56,561 nucleotides of DNA from Planctomycetota bacterium (GTDB taxonomy: Bacteria; Planctomycetota; UBA1135; GCA-002686595): NCBI GenBank assembly GCA_028278425.1, contig JANQEJ010000274.1:1-56561 (forward strand). The letters run 5' to 3'. The stretch's first letter is position 1. Every line of letters starts with the position of its first letter. Positions 7,893 through 17,126 of the stretch are shown piece after piece. The position numbers and the translations under genes are program-made. A model generated the notes under the pieces. It was not told the origin of the DNA. It saw nothing but the letters and a program-made list of their open reading frames with translations, and did not search any database.

Positions 7893-9998
7893 TCAAAGAC
7901 TCTTCACGTACTCGACGAGCTCGTCGAGCTCCTGCTGGGTCAACGACGACGTCGTGCCGTGCTGGTCGCCCGGGTTCTGAAGAAGGACGTCCATCAGCGT
8001 CTGCGCCGAATGGTCGTGCAGGTAGGGCGCCGTCGCCCACGCGGCGCGCAGGCTCGGAACGTTCGCCGGAACGAGCCCGGTGCCGACGCCGGCCTGGATC
8101 GTGAGCGGGTTCGGGCTCTTCGGGATGAAGAGCGGCGCGGCGTGGCACGTCGAGCATCCCGCCTTGGTCTCGAAGACGACCTTCCCCGCCTGCGCGGCGG
8201 CGGTCAGCGAGCCGTCGGTGTTCCGGAAGGGGCTCGGCGGCGGCGAGACGCCGTTCGTCAGGTACTCGAACACGTCCTCGTCCGCCTGGAGGGGAACCGA
8301 TCCGGTCAGCTTGTGCGCCTGGAACGCGAGCTGGATGTTGAAGAGGAGCGAGCCGGTCGCGCCCTTCGATCCCCACGGTCCCGTGCCGCCGGCGTTGAAG
8401 GTCGGGATGGCCTGCAGCCCGCCGTGGAGCAGGCCGTCGGAGCCGGCGCCGAACGGGTGGCACGTCGCGCAGGTCACGGGGTTCGGGGTCTGCGGCGTGC
8501 CGTTCAGGAACTGCACCGTGCGGAACCACCACTTGCCGTCGTCCGCCCGCGTGAGGTCGCCGGAGAGCGGGAGCTTGATCGCGCCGTCGTAGGCCAGCGG
8601 GATCTCGGCCGTCACGAGGAACGGCGCCACCGCGGTGACGTCGACCACCGCCACCGACTCGCGGAAGAAGTTCGCGACGAGGAGTGTCTTTGGCTCGCCG
8701 CCGCCGTCGACGACGAAGGCCGACTCCTGCGGGGTGGCGAGCACCTGGAAGGGCGCCAGGTCGGAGATCCCCTGGAACGCGAACGTCGCGGCGTCGGCGA
8801 TCACCACGGAACCCGATCCCGCCCCCGTCAGCGCGAGCCGCGAGCCCGCCAGCGCGACGTCGCGGTAATCGGTGCCGCGGTCGTTCAGGTGCGAGCCCAC
8901 CGCGGTCACCGTGTTCAGGTCGATCGCGACCATTTGGTTCTCGCCGTCGCCCGGCGCCGAGGTGTCGAAGGTCGCGACCAGGGCGGTGTTCCCCGAGACC
9001 GCCACGTCGTAGGGCAGCTTCCCGAGCGGCAGGCATGCGACCGTCGTGCTCCCCGCCGGCCTGCTCGGGTCCACGATCTCGACGTCGTGCGAGGTGCGGC
9101 TGCCGACGACGAGCTCGCCGTTCGCGCGAACGGCGAGCGCCCCGGGATCGCGCCCCTCGAGGGGAATCGGGGCGAGCGGCGCGAAGAACCCCGGCGACGG
9201 CTCGCTGAAGCGCAGGATCGCGTCGTCGCGCTCGCTCGTCACGTAGACGGTCTTCACCGGGCCGGCGAAGTCGAAGGCCACGTCGCGGCACCCGAGCGGA
9301 ACGTCGAGCTGCGCCACGACCGAGTCGCTCGCGACGTGGAGGACGCCGAGCTTGCGCGCGTGCGGGCTCAGGACGAAGGCGTGGCGCCCCTCGGGGTCGA
9401 TGCGCACGCGGGCGGGGAAGCCCTCGCCGGCCGGGACGGGACCGACGGGCCGGTCGTACAGCAGGGTCTCGCTCGCCACGTCGATCACGGAGACGCTGCC
9501 GTCCGCGCGGTGCGCCACGTAGGCCTTCGCGCCGTCCGGCGTGACGGCGATCGACTCGGGGTTGCGCGGCCCGGACTTGGGCGCGAGCCCGATGCGGATC
9601 GGCACGCCGTTGGAGAGGCCGAGGTCCGCGCCCGAGACGCCGATGCCCTGAAGATGGAAGAGCAGCCCGTCCAACGCCGGGCTCGGCGGAACGGGAACGG
9701 TTCCCGATCCCCCGCCGGAGCCGTCGAGGACTCCGCTCGCGAGCAGGATGTCGGTGCTCGTGTCGATGACGAGGATTCCCAGCGAGCCGAGCGGGAGCTC
9801 CACCGGCGTCGCGCTCCCGTGCACGAAGAAGAACGCCCCCGACGGTCCGGTCAGCGCGAGCTGGACCGGAGATCCGATCGCGGGGAACGGGTCGTCGACC
9901 GCGAGCGAGAGCGGCGGCGAGAAGGCCTGTCCGGCGGCGGAGGTCGCGAGCACGGGAAGGGCGAAGCCCAGGAGGAGACGGAACGACGGACGCTGCAT
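7893..9998 (-). CDS. Secreted beta-propeller protein with two CxxCH haem sites
   Basis: A 701-residue protein with a signal peptide (cleavage after about TSAAGQ). Residues about 22-130 form a strand-rich module seen in other secreted proteins of this window. A YVTN-type beta-propeller follows, with repeated DGAKAYVAHRADGSVSVID-like blades. The C-terminal third has two c-type haem-binding motifs, CATCH (about residues 509-513) and CSTCH (about 615-619), and a PYLHDHSAQTL motif as in di-haem cytochrome c peroxidase-like proteins. A periplasmic redox role is likely; whether it reduces peroxide or oxidises a substrate cannot be told. It is transcribed divergently from the secreted protein at 10243. 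Confidence 0.8.
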   Translation of the reverse strand: MQRPSFRLLLGFALPVLATSAAGQAFSPPLSLAVDDPFPAIGSPVQLALTGPSGAFFFVHGSATPVELPLGSLGILVIDTSTDILLASGVLDGSGGGSGTVPVPPSPALDGLLFHLQGIGVSGADLGLSNGVPIRIGLAPKSGPRNPESIAVTPDGAKAYVAHRADGSVSVIDVASETLLYDRPVGPVPAGEGFPARVRIDPEGRHAFVLSPHARKLGVLHVASDSVVAQLDVPLGCRDVAFDFAGPVKTVYVTSERDDAILRFSEPSPGFFAPLAPIPLEGRDPGALAVRANGELVVGSRTSHDVEIVDPSRPAGSTTVACLPLGKLPYDVAVSGNTALVATFDTSAPGDGENQMVAIDLNTVTAVGSHLNDRGTDYRDVALAGSRLALTGAGSGSVVIADAATFAFQGISDLAPFQVLATPQESAFVVDGGGEPKTLLVANFFRESVAVVDVTAVAPFLVTAEIPLAYDGAIKLPLSGDLTRADDGKWWFRTVQFLNGTPQTPNPVTCATCHPFGAGSDGLLHGGLQAIPTFNAGGTGPWGSKGATGSLLFNIQLAFQAHKLTGSVPLQADEDVFEYLTNGVSPPPSPFRNTDGSLTAAAQAGKVVFETKAGCSTCHAAPLFIPKSPNPLTIQAGVGTGLVPANVPSLRAAWATAPYLHDHSAQTLMDVLLQNPGDQHGTTSSLTQQELDELVEYVKSL

Positions 9999-10242
9999 GG
10001 ACGCAACCTTCGGTAGTGCGATGAGGAACTTCGCGTCGGGCGGGAAACCCGACTCGTGACGACGCCGCTTGCCGCTCGGCGCGCCCACGTAGAAGTGCGG
10101 GACGGCCGAACCCGAAGCTCCAATCTCCGAAAAAGATAGGCGTCGCTTTCCTCGTTCGCGCGCGCGCACCCGGACGTTGTCCGAGCCGAGGCGAAGGCAG
10201 ATCGCCTCGTTCATCCAGGGATAAAGGACAAAGGAAAGCTCG
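9999..10242. promoter_or_regulatory. Divergent intergenic region
   Basis: A 244-bp gap between two divergent secreted-protein genes, so it must carry both promoters. It is less GC-rich around 10115-10250 than its surroundings. A good ribosome site (AAGGAAAG) lies just before the ATG at 10243. No clear -35/-10 pair or operator repeat was identified. Confidence 0.4.
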
Positions 10243-12183
10243 ATGCTCATACAGAGATTCGCGTGCACCGTCCCGGCGGCGATTGCGTTCGCTCTCGCCC
10301 AGCCGGTCGTCGCGCAGGTGCTCGCCTGCGACCCGTCCAAGCCCACCGAGGTCGAGGTCTTCGTCGTCGGCGACCCCTCGCTGGAGGGCGTCGACCAGGC
10401 CTCGAACGGGCTCCTGTTCGGGGACGGGTTCTTCGCGAGCCCGCCGCCGGGCGAAGGACCGTCGCCGGCCGTCGGGACGGGAACCAGCTCGCAGGCCACC
10501 GTGGTGATCCGGAACGACCTCACGGCCGTTGCCCCGGGCACGGGGGGGTCCGTCCCGGTCGTCGGGTTCCTTCCCGGCGCCTTCAACAACATCCAATCCA
10601 TCGACCGCTGCTACCTGCGCTACACGAACGTGCTCGGCGAGATCGAGCCCAACGCTTCGTTCTCCGGCCTTCCCGCCGGAAGCGCGTCGTTCGGCTCGCC
10701 CATGCCGGTCTTCGTCGGGCCGGGGTCGAACCCGGTCGAGGTCGTCATCGACTGCTCCGTGACCCCCGGTTCGACGCCGGGCGATCTCGTCGCGGACGTC
10801 ACGGGCGGGACGCTCACCCTGGCGGAGGGCAAGCCCGACGGAACGCTGACCGGCCTCTGCTTCGTCGCTTTGGACACGGTCACGATCGGCAACACCGAAG
10901 GCCGCAACGGCAACGACATGCCGCTCCACAACGGGCCCGAGGCGGTCTTCCTCTTCAGCGATCCCTCGGTCGGAAGCTCCGTGGGAGCGGGCGTCGACCC
11001 CTTGGGCGACCTCTTCTGGAAGATCATCCCGCACGAGACCCTGGCCTGCGCCGAGTACTCCCTGACGATCGACGGCTTCTACGAGTACCTGTTCGACACG
11101 GACTGGTCGACGATGCCGCCGATCTACGATCGCGCGGTCACTCGGGCGATCCCGTCCGAGGCGGGCAAGGGTCCCTTCGATCCGGAATGCCCGGGACCGC
11201 TCCCCGCGTGCCTGCCGACCGTGTACTGCGGCACCCAGCTCAACCCCGGCAGCCGCGAGCCGACCTTCCTCGCGAACGGGTTCAGCACCGACACCGACGA
11301 CGTGATCATCTCGATCGGCAACTCGGGCCTGCCGGACCCCTGCACCATCGACGCCTCTCTGTGCTCGGGCCCGTGCGCGATTCCGGGCTCGGTCGTCGGC
11401 TACAAGCTGGACATCTCCATCGGCGACGGCGAGCCCGGTTCGGGCATACCGATCACGTGCAACGGTGTCTGCGACTGGGCGGTGACGTACTTCCTGCCCG
11501 GCGGCATGACCGGGAGCGGCGGCGCGTGCGGCCTCGGCGACTACGCGATTCAGTACGTCGTGAGCACGGACGAGAGCCAGTACGACCACCTCAACGGAAT
11601 CAGCGCCTTCGGCGGGTACCAGCCCGCCGGCGGCGCCCCGAACCCCGTGCCCGATCCCGTCCGGTGGTCCTTCGCCGGCAACCCCACGTTCTCCGAGCGC
11701 ATCATCAACGTCGTCGGATCCTCGGGATCGGGCGTCGAGAGCGCCGGCGGCATCGGCGTGGCTCAGGCGTTCCAGAACGGAGGCGCCCTGAACGCGCTGA
11801 AGCTCCCGATCGGCAGCGGCGCCGCGACGCTCGGCGTCGAGATCCGCAGCAAGCAGGACGTCGACAGCGCGCTCTTCGCCTACGCGGCCGCGTCCTTCGT
11901 CGCGCTGCCGCCGCCCGGCTTCAACTTCTTCGGCGGCGTCCACCTCCTGATCGGACTGGACGCCCTCTACTTCATCACGCTGGACCAGTGGATCGGCCTG
12001 CCGGGCCTGATCGGCACCGACCCCACCGGCGTCGACGAGGGCCAATTCCTCACGGCTCAGCTTCCGGTTCCGAGCTCGCCCGCGCTCCTCGGGCAGACCA
12101 TCTACCTCCAGGGCTCGGTCTTCCACCAGTACGACAACATGGCGTACGGCACGCAGAGGTCCGAGACGACCTTCTACCCGTAG
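10243..12183 (+). CDS. Large secreted protein of unknown function
   Basis: A 646-residue protein with a signal peptide (cleavage near VVAQ). The mature sequence is Gly/Pro/Ser-rich with scattered cysteines, about a dozen in the first 420 residues and often in short pairs (CSGPC, CNGVC). Strand-prone segments predominate and no catalytic motif was found. The start at 10243 is supported by an upstream AAGGAAAG. The next gene begins 16 bp after its stop with a strong AGGAGGAAGGA site, so the two probably form one transcript. A surface or matrix protein is plausible, but this is an inference from signal peptide and composition only. Confidence 0.75.
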   Translation: MLIQRFACTVPAAIAFALAQPVVAQVLACDPSKPTEVEVFVVGDPSLEGVDQASNGLLFGDGFFASPPPGEGPSPAVGTGTSSQATVVIRNDLTAVAPGTGGSVPVVGFLPGAFNNIQSIDRCYLRYTNVLGEIEPNASFSGLPAGSASFGSPMPVFVGPGSNPVEVVIDCSVTPGSTPGDLVADVTGGTLTLAEGKPDGTLTGLCFVALDTVTIGNTEGRNGNDMPLHNGPEAVFLFSDPSVGSSVGAGVDPLGDLFWKIIPHETLACAEYSLTIDGFYEYLFDTDWSTMPPIYDRAVTRAIPSEAGKGPFDPECPGPLPACLPTVYCGTQLNPGSREPTFLANGFSTDTDDVIISIGNSGLPDPCTIDASLCSGPCAIPGSVVGYKLDISIGDGEPGSGIPITCNGVCDWAVTYFLPGGMTGSGGACGLGDYAIQYVVSTDESQYDHLNGISAFGGYQPAGGAPNPVPDPVRWSFAGNPTFSERIINVVGSSGSGVESAGGIGVAQAFQNGGALNALKLPIGSGAATLGVEIRSKQDVDSALFAYAAASFVALPPPGFNFFGGVHLLIGLDALYFITLDQWIGLPGLIGTDPTGVDEGQFLTAQLPVPSSPALLGQTIYLQGSVFHQYDNMAYGTQRSETTFYP

Positions 12184-12199
12184 GAGGAAGGAGACTCCG

Positions 12200-12604
12200 A
12201 TGAAACGCAGACAGCGCGTCCTGATGCTGGCGGCCGGGGCCCTCGGCCTCGCGCTCGCCGGCTTCGGTCTCCTCCACGTGAAAGAGCGCGAGGAGGCCCC
12301 CATCCCGGTTCCGAGGGAAGAGGGCGCCGCCGCGGAGCGGCCGGCGGAGGTGCGCCTCCAGGCACCGCCCGCCATCGAGGCGGAGACGCCGGCCGAAACG
12401 CCGGCGGCTCCACCGGCGACGGATCCCGCGGCGCTGAGCTACGAGGTTCCGCTCGTCACCATCAACCAGGATCGGACGGTGACCGTGAGAAAACTGGCCC
12501 GGATCACTTCCGCCGACGGCAGGGTCCGCGAGGTTCCGATCACGATCCACGCGACGCCGGTGAAGGAACCGCTTCCCGTCGTGCGGAGCGTCTCGTCCGA
12601 CTGA
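12200..12604 (+). CDS. Small membrane-anchored or exported protein (134 aa)
   Basis: A 134-residue protein: positively charged start, one hydrophobic segment (about residues 8-25), a long Pro/Ala/Glu-rich linker (about 30-75) and a small strand-rich domain with a TVTVRK stretch. The AGGAGGAAGGA ribosome site directly after the upstream stop makes it a likely operon partner of the large secreted protein. No family was recognised. The anchor-linker-domain layout suggests a periplasmic-facing tether. A 91-nt inverted-repeat element follows immediately. Confidence 0.65.
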   Translation: MKRRQRVLMLAAGALGLALAGFGLLHVKEREEAPIPVPREEGAAAERPAEVRLQAPPAIEAETPAETPAAPPATDPAALSYEVPLVTINQDRTVTVRKLARITSADGRVREVPITIHATPVKEPLPVVRSVSSD

Positions 12605-12614
12605 ACGGTTGCTG

Positions 12615-12705
12615 GATGGCCGGAGGGGCTTCCGGGCGTCGGGCCTGAGCGAGGATCTGCCCAACCTCCGCTCGGCTTCCGCCGACGTCTTCCCCTCCGG
12701 CCATC
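12615..12705. repeat. 91-nt inverted-repeat element between convergent genes
   Basis: A perfect 14-bp inverted repeat (GATGGCCGGAGGGG at 12615-12628 and its complement at 12692-12705) encloses further pairable segments: CGTCGG at 12637-12642 with CCGACG at 12682-12687, and 12647-12654 with 12665-12673, leaving a 10-nt loop. It lies between the stops of two convergent genes, so a bidirectional terminator is the simplest reading. A small non-autonomous mobile or REP-like element is an alternative, because the stem is long and the interior is large for a terminator. Confidence 0.6.
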
Positions 12706-12747
12706 GGTTCTTGCGCTCGGCGGCCGGGCCGACGCCAGCGCGACGAC

Positions 12748-14076
12748 TCAGTCGAGCGCCGGGCAGTCCTCCGACGCGGCCGCGAGGACGTCGGTCGCCG
12801 CCGCGCCGAGGAAGGGCGTGAAGAACGGAGCGGTCACAGCGGCCGGAGCGGGGACCGACGCTTCCACAGGGAAGGTGAACGGACCCGAGAGCGCGGTCGA
12901 CCCGCACCCGAGCATCCCGTTCGCGTCGACCTTCACGACGCGCTGCACCGGGTCGATGCCGGAGAGCGCGGCCACGGAGAGCAGAAACCCGCCGTCCGCG
13001 GTCTGGATCACGTTCGCCGGCGGGTTGATCGTGGCGAAGGTCAGGTTCACGTCGTACTGCCGCGCCCACTGCAGGCTCGCGTTTGCGTCGTACTTCGCGA
13101 GCCGCAGGCCCTGGGCCCCGGGCGTGATCAGCGACGAGCCGGCGATCGCGAAGCCCCCGTCCGCGGTCGGGATCGCCTTCGTCGCCGAGAGCGGGAGCGA
13201 GTCGACCGTCGTGTTGAGCAGGTTCCCGCCCGCGTCCACCTCGAGGATCAGCGGAAAGCGGTCGTTGCTCAGGTCCGCGACGGCGATGAGGTAGCTGCTC
13301 CCGGCCGGCCGCTCGAGGAAGGCGAGCGCGCGCTCGAACCGGAAGGCCCCCGCGAGCTTGTAGGTGCGCTGGAACACCACGTCGCCGCCGAGGTCGAGCT
13401 TCGCGAGGAAGGCGTCGGACTCCAGGCTCCCGCCCACGAAGTAGCCGCTCCCGTCCGCGGCCTCGACCGCCGTGACGCCGAAGTCGTCCGCGCCGAACAG
13501 GGGGTAGGCGATGCTCCCCGCGAGCTCGCGGTACCAGAGGACCTGGCCGAAGGGACCGAGCTTCAGCACCACGAGGTCCTGACCGGTCGCGGCGTGGAAC
13601 GTCGACCCGACCAGAAGGAATCCACCGTCCGAGGTACGGGTGAAGTCCTCCATGGTCAGCGGGTCGGGCCCCTGCAGGTACCCGGCCGCGATCAGGAGGT
13701 TGCCGGAGCCGTCGACCGCCATCAGCGCCGGCTTCTGCACCCCGTAGAAGTCCCCGAGGAGCACGTAGAGGTTCGGAGCGAACGGCAGGATGGCCTCCGC
13801 GCGGTGGAAGCCGTCGAAGAACGGGTATTCCTTGCACCATTGAACGCCCCCCGCGGCGTCGAGCCGCATCAGGTACGGCCGGCTCCGCTGCGTCCCCGTG
13901 ACGTAGGCGTCGCCGCAGATCAGGTACCCTCCCCCGGGGAGCTCGAGCTGGTCGCGGGGCGAGTACTCGCGGTCTGGGCGGTCGTAGTTCCGCGAGAAGG
14001 TGACCTGGGCCGCCGCGGCCTGAACGAGGACGAACGCGCAGGCAATGAGAAGGACCAGCCGGTGGAAGGAGCGCAT
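12748..14076 (-). CDS. Secreted beta-propeller-like protein
   Basis: A 442-residue protein with a signal peptide (cleavage after about QAAAAQ). The mature part repeats a blade-like unit with T(A/S)DGGF or PGGGY cores followed by a hydrophobic LLVG or LISV strand and a later LDxxGxVxW/F segment. This is the pattern of secreted bacterial propellers related to delta-60-type repeats. The tail ends in an Ala-rich stretch with a terminal Cys segment. No catalytic residues are apparent; such proteins usually bind ligands or act in adhesion. It converges on the 12200 gene across the 12615-12705 inverted repeat. Confidence 0.75.
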   Translation of the reverse strand: MRSFHRLVLLIACAFVLVQAAAAQVTFSRNYDRPDREYSPRDQLELPGGGYLICGDAYVTGTQRSRPYLMRLDAAGGVQWCKEYPFFDGFHRAEAILPFAPNLYVLLGDFYGVQKPALMAVDGSGNLLIAAGYLQGPDPLTMEDFTRTSDGGFLLVGSTFHAATGQDLVVLKLGPFGQVLWYRELAGSIAYPLFGADDFGVTAVEAADGSGYFVGGSLESDAFLAKLDLGGDVVFQRTYKLAGAFRFERALAFLERPAGSSYLIAVADLSNDRFPLILEVDAGGNLLNTTVDSLPLSATKAIPTADGGFAIAGSSLITPGAQGLRLAKYDANASLQWARQYDVNLTFATINPPANVIQTADGGFLLSVAALSGIDPVQRVVKVDANGMLGCGSTALSGPFTFPVEASVPAPAAVTAPFFTPFLGAAATDVLAAASEDCPALD

Positions 14077-14155
14077 CGCGCCCCGAGCCTAGCGCGCCGG
14101 TCTGCGAACCGCGTGGGTGCCATCGGCGTAGTCGTCCCGGCATGATGGGGTACGG

Positions 14156-15403
14156 ATGAGCGAGGGCGGTGAGCAACGAAAGCCGGTGGCGCGCCTCCGC
14201 CGGACCCTCTCCCTGCCGCTCATCACCTTCTACGGCATCGGGACGATCGTCGGCGGCGGCATCTACGCGCTCCTCGGCAAGGTCGCCGGCGAAGCGGGCA
14301 TGGCGGCTCCGCTCGCGTTCCTGCTCGCCGCCAGCGTCGCCGCGCTGAGCGCGTTCTCCTTCGCCGAGCTCTGCGCGCGCTTCCCCGTCAGCGCGGGCGA
14401 GGCGCAATACGTGACCGCCGCCTTCGGGACGCGCTGGCTCGGGCCCTTCGTCGGGCTCCTCGTCATCCTGACCGGCGCGGTGTCGGCCGCGACGCTGGCC
14501 AACGCGGTCGGCGAGTTCCTGTTGGAGCTCGCCGGCTCGCCGCTGGCGCTCAACGTGTGCTTGATCGTCCTCGCGCTGGCGATCCTCGCGGCCTGGGGCA
14601 TCGCGGAGTCGGTCACCGCCGCGGCGGCGATCACCGTGATCGAGCTCGTCGGCTTGGCCGCGGTCCTCGTCCTCCGCGGCGGCGAGCTCGGCGCGCTCCC
14701 GGAGCGCTGGGCCGAGGTCGTCCGGCCGGACGCGGAGCTCGGCTGGGCGGGGCTCGCCTTCGGCGCCTTCCTCGCCTTCTACGCCTACATCGGCTTCGAG
14801 GACATGGTCAACGTCGCCGAGGAGGTGCGCGACCCGCGGCGCAACCTGCCCATCGCGATCCTGGTGTCGCTCGTCGCGACGTCCGTCCTGTACGTCCTCG
14901 TCTGCCTCGTCGCCGTGCTCGCCGTGCCGCCGGACGAGCTGGCCGCGAGCCGCATCCCGGTCGCGGACATCGTCGGCGCCGAGGCGCGCCGCGCGCGCGC
15001 CGTCCTGAGCGGGATCAGCGTGCTCGCCGGCGTGAACGGCGCGTTGATCCAGATCGTGATGGCCGCGCGCATCGTCCACGGCCTGCGGCGCCACTCCCCC
15101 GCCCTGGGCTGGCTGTCGGCCGTCCACCCGCGCACCCGCACGCCGGTGCGCGCGACCGCGGCGATCGCGGCCTTGGTGCTCTTCCTCGCGCTTTGGTTCC
15201 CCCTCGTGACGCTTGCGGCGGCGACGAGCACGATCATCCTGGTCGTCTTCGCGCTCGTGAACCTCGCGCTCCTCCGGATCCGGCGCCGCGAGGAGCAGCC
15301 GCCGGAGGCGGTGCCGCGCTACCCGCTTTGGATTCCCGCCGGGGGCTTCGTGCTCTGTCTGGCGTTCCTCGGCCTGCGGCTCGCGACGCTCATCACGGGT
15401 TGA
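14156..15403 (+). CDS. APC-superfamily amino acid permease
   Basis: A 415-residue inner-membrane transporter with about 12 predicted membrane helices. The first helix carries the APC signature GIGTIVGGGIYALLG, an unwound substrate-binding segment, and SFAELCARFPVSAGEAQYV follows as in the APC family. A later GFEDMVNVAEEVRDPRRNLP matches the conserved loop between helices 6 and 7. APC permeases take up amino acids or amines by proton symport or exchange; the exact substrate cannot be read from sequence. It stands alone, divergent from the propeller gene at 14076, with a short upstream gap. Confidence 0.85.
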   Translation: MSEGGEQRKPVARLRRTLSLPLITFYGIGTIVGGGIYALLGKVAGEAGMAAPLAFLLAASVAALSAFSFAELCARFPVSAGEAQYVTAAFGTRWLGPFVGLLVILTGAVSAATLANAVGEFLLELAGSPLALNVCLIVLALAILAAWGIAESVTAAAAITVIELVGLAAVLVLRGGELGALPERWAEVVRPDAELGWAGLAFGAFLAFYAYIGFEDMVNVAEEVRDPRRNLPIAILVSLVATSVLYVLVCLVAVLAVPPDELAASRIPVADIVGAEARRARAVLSGISVLAGVNGALIQIVMAARIVHGLRRHSPALGWLSAVHPRTRTPVRATAAIAALVLFLALWFPLVTLAAATSTIILVVFALVNLALLRIRRREEQPPEAVPRYPLWIPAGGFVLCLAFLGLRLATLITG

Positions 15404-15473
15404 GCGCTCCCATGCCGCCGGCAGTTCACGACCATGCCGTGCATCAAGCGGGGGGGACGAGGTACCGCCTCGA

Positions 15474-16892
15474 TCATGGGCAGGTGATCTTGCTCGCCTG
15501 ACCGACCGGGACGTTCACCTCCTTTGAGAACGTGGGCGGGGGGCAGTGTTGCAACGAGGCCAGTCGGTGCGTAAAGCGCGCCACCCCCGCGGGAATGCGA
15601 ACGGTAATGGGACTCACGCTAGGCACGACGATGTGGATCAGAGGTTGCCCCGTTGCCGGGTTGATGTACTCGATCTCCGCGGAGGTGCCGGGCCTCGGGC
15701 CCGAGACGCTCAGCGAATAGGTGGTGCCGGCGCTCTCAGCCGCGGGTGAACACAGTAGCGTCGCTGATGAGAAGGCAAAGGGCGAGCTCGCGCCTCCGGA
15801 CCCGATCGTGAAGTCGATCGCCGTGTCGGTCAGCTCGAAACCCGAGGGGGTGACACCGAGGACCTGGGACGTGAGCGACGCTCCTATCAAAGCGCAGTTC
15901 GGTGGCACCGGGATCGAGTTGGACCCCTTCGTGACCGGTGCGGTGATCGGGTTGGGCGGCGTGGTGTTGATCAGGACCTGACCCAGGCCAGGGATGCAAC
16001 CGGTGGCGTCCGGCAAGGTCGAGATGCCGACGAAGGCCGCCGCGACGGGGCTCGCGGTCTGGTAGACGCCGTTGAGCCACCCGCTGACCCCCGGCGGCGG
16101 TCCGGCCGGACACCAGCTCGCCCCGGTGCAGCACGCGCCGACGCGCAAGGTGCTGGTGCCGGGCCCGAAGCTGCCGTCGTCCTCCCCGATCTCCATCCAG
16201 AAGGAGGCGATGCCGGGCGTTCCGAAGGCGAACGTGCCGACGCAGGCGCCACCCGAATAGAGGTCGAAGCAATCCTCGGTTCCGGTCAGCGGGTCTCCGG
16301 GACCACCGCAAAGGCCGCTGGTAGAGATCAGGAGTGGACCCGAGACGGAGTCGGTCGCGATGTAGCTCCAGCCGAGCGCCCCGTCCAAGGCCGCAAAGCC
16401 GCTGCTGGAGATGTCCACCGTGATGGTGAACGCAGCCGCGGTAACGCCGTCCGGGCTGCCGGGTAGCCCGCTGAAGCTATAGACCGCGGCGGGCGCCGGC
16501 AGCGCTCCGCACAGTCCCGCGTAGCCCGGATAGAACGCGATGTCTACCGACGCGCCGGGGCCGCCCGCGCCGGGGTCGAGGGCCGTCGTTCCGTAGCCGA
16601 AGACGAACTCGCAGACGTTGCCGCTGAGAGAGCACGACTTGAGTCCCCAGTCGACGAACTCGTCGCCGACGACGCCAATGGTCGTGAAGAAACCGGAGAA
16701 CGCGGAATTGTCGTAGCACGATGGAACGAGCGTGTCGGCGCCCGGGTTCGGGGTCGTGATCTCACCCGTCGCGTAGTCCAGTTCAAGATGCGCGATGTCG
16801 CCGAAGACGGGCTCGGCGGTCTGGCTCCAAGCGACCTGCGCGAACACGATCGTCAACAACGGCAGCGCGGCCACAATCCCAAGTTGCTTCAT
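15474..16892 (-). CDS. Secreted Cys-rich protein of unknown function
   Basis: A 472-residue protein with a signal peptide (cleavage near AWSQ). The mature part has many Cys residues, including a CCTGASWC cluster, and Gly/Pro/Ser-rich strand-forming segments; it ends with KITCP. The ATG at 16892 is preceded by a GGAAGGAT-type site. No enzyme family was recognised. The GC content of the gene and the 230 bp upstream of it looks a little lower than average for the window, which could mark a younger acquisition. It is convergent with the APC permease. Confidence 0.7.
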   Translation of the reverse strand: MKQLGIVAALPLLTIVFAQVAWSQTAEPVFGDIAHLELDYATGEITTPNPGADTLVPSCYDNSAFSGFFTTIGVVGDEFVDWGLKSCSLSGNVCEFVFGYGTTALDPGAGGPGASVDIAFYPGYAGLCGALPAPAAVYSFSGLPGSPDGVTAAAFTITVDISSSGFAALDGALGWSYIATDSVSGPLLISTSGLCGGPGDPLTGTEDCFDLYSGGACVGTFAFGTPGIASFWMEIGEDDGSFGPGTSTLRVGACCTGASWCPAGPPPGVSGWLNGVYQTASPVAAAFVGISTLPDATGCIPGLGQVLINTTPPNPITAPVTKGSNSIPVPPNCALIGASLTSQVLGVTPSGFELTDTAIDFTIGSGGASSPFAFSSATLLCSPAAESAGTTYSLSVSGPRPGTSAEIEYINPATGQPLIHIVVPSVSPITVRIPAGVARFTHRLASLQHCPPPTFSKEVNVPVGQASKITCP

Positions 16893-17126
16893 GGCATCAT
16901 CCTTCCCCCTGGACTAGTTCAAAATGACGAACGTCGAGTCCTAGTATCGCACGGATCGCGATTTCGGCTGGCGGAACTCGGCGTTAGGTCATCTCGGCGA
17001 CCAAGAGTCCCGTCGGTCACCCAGTTGCGGATTGCGATCTCTAACGCGTCGGCGTTCGGGCAGCCGTTTGCCGCGGTCCGACAGGGACCACGCTTCCATT
17101 GCGGTTCGACGCCGGTTCGTCGGAAG

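Noticed and set aside
7855..12375. A 1,506-codon open frame on the minus strand
   Set aside because: It runs opposite and out of frame to real genes with signal peptides; its Arg/Pro-rich product has no domain and comes from high-GC composition.
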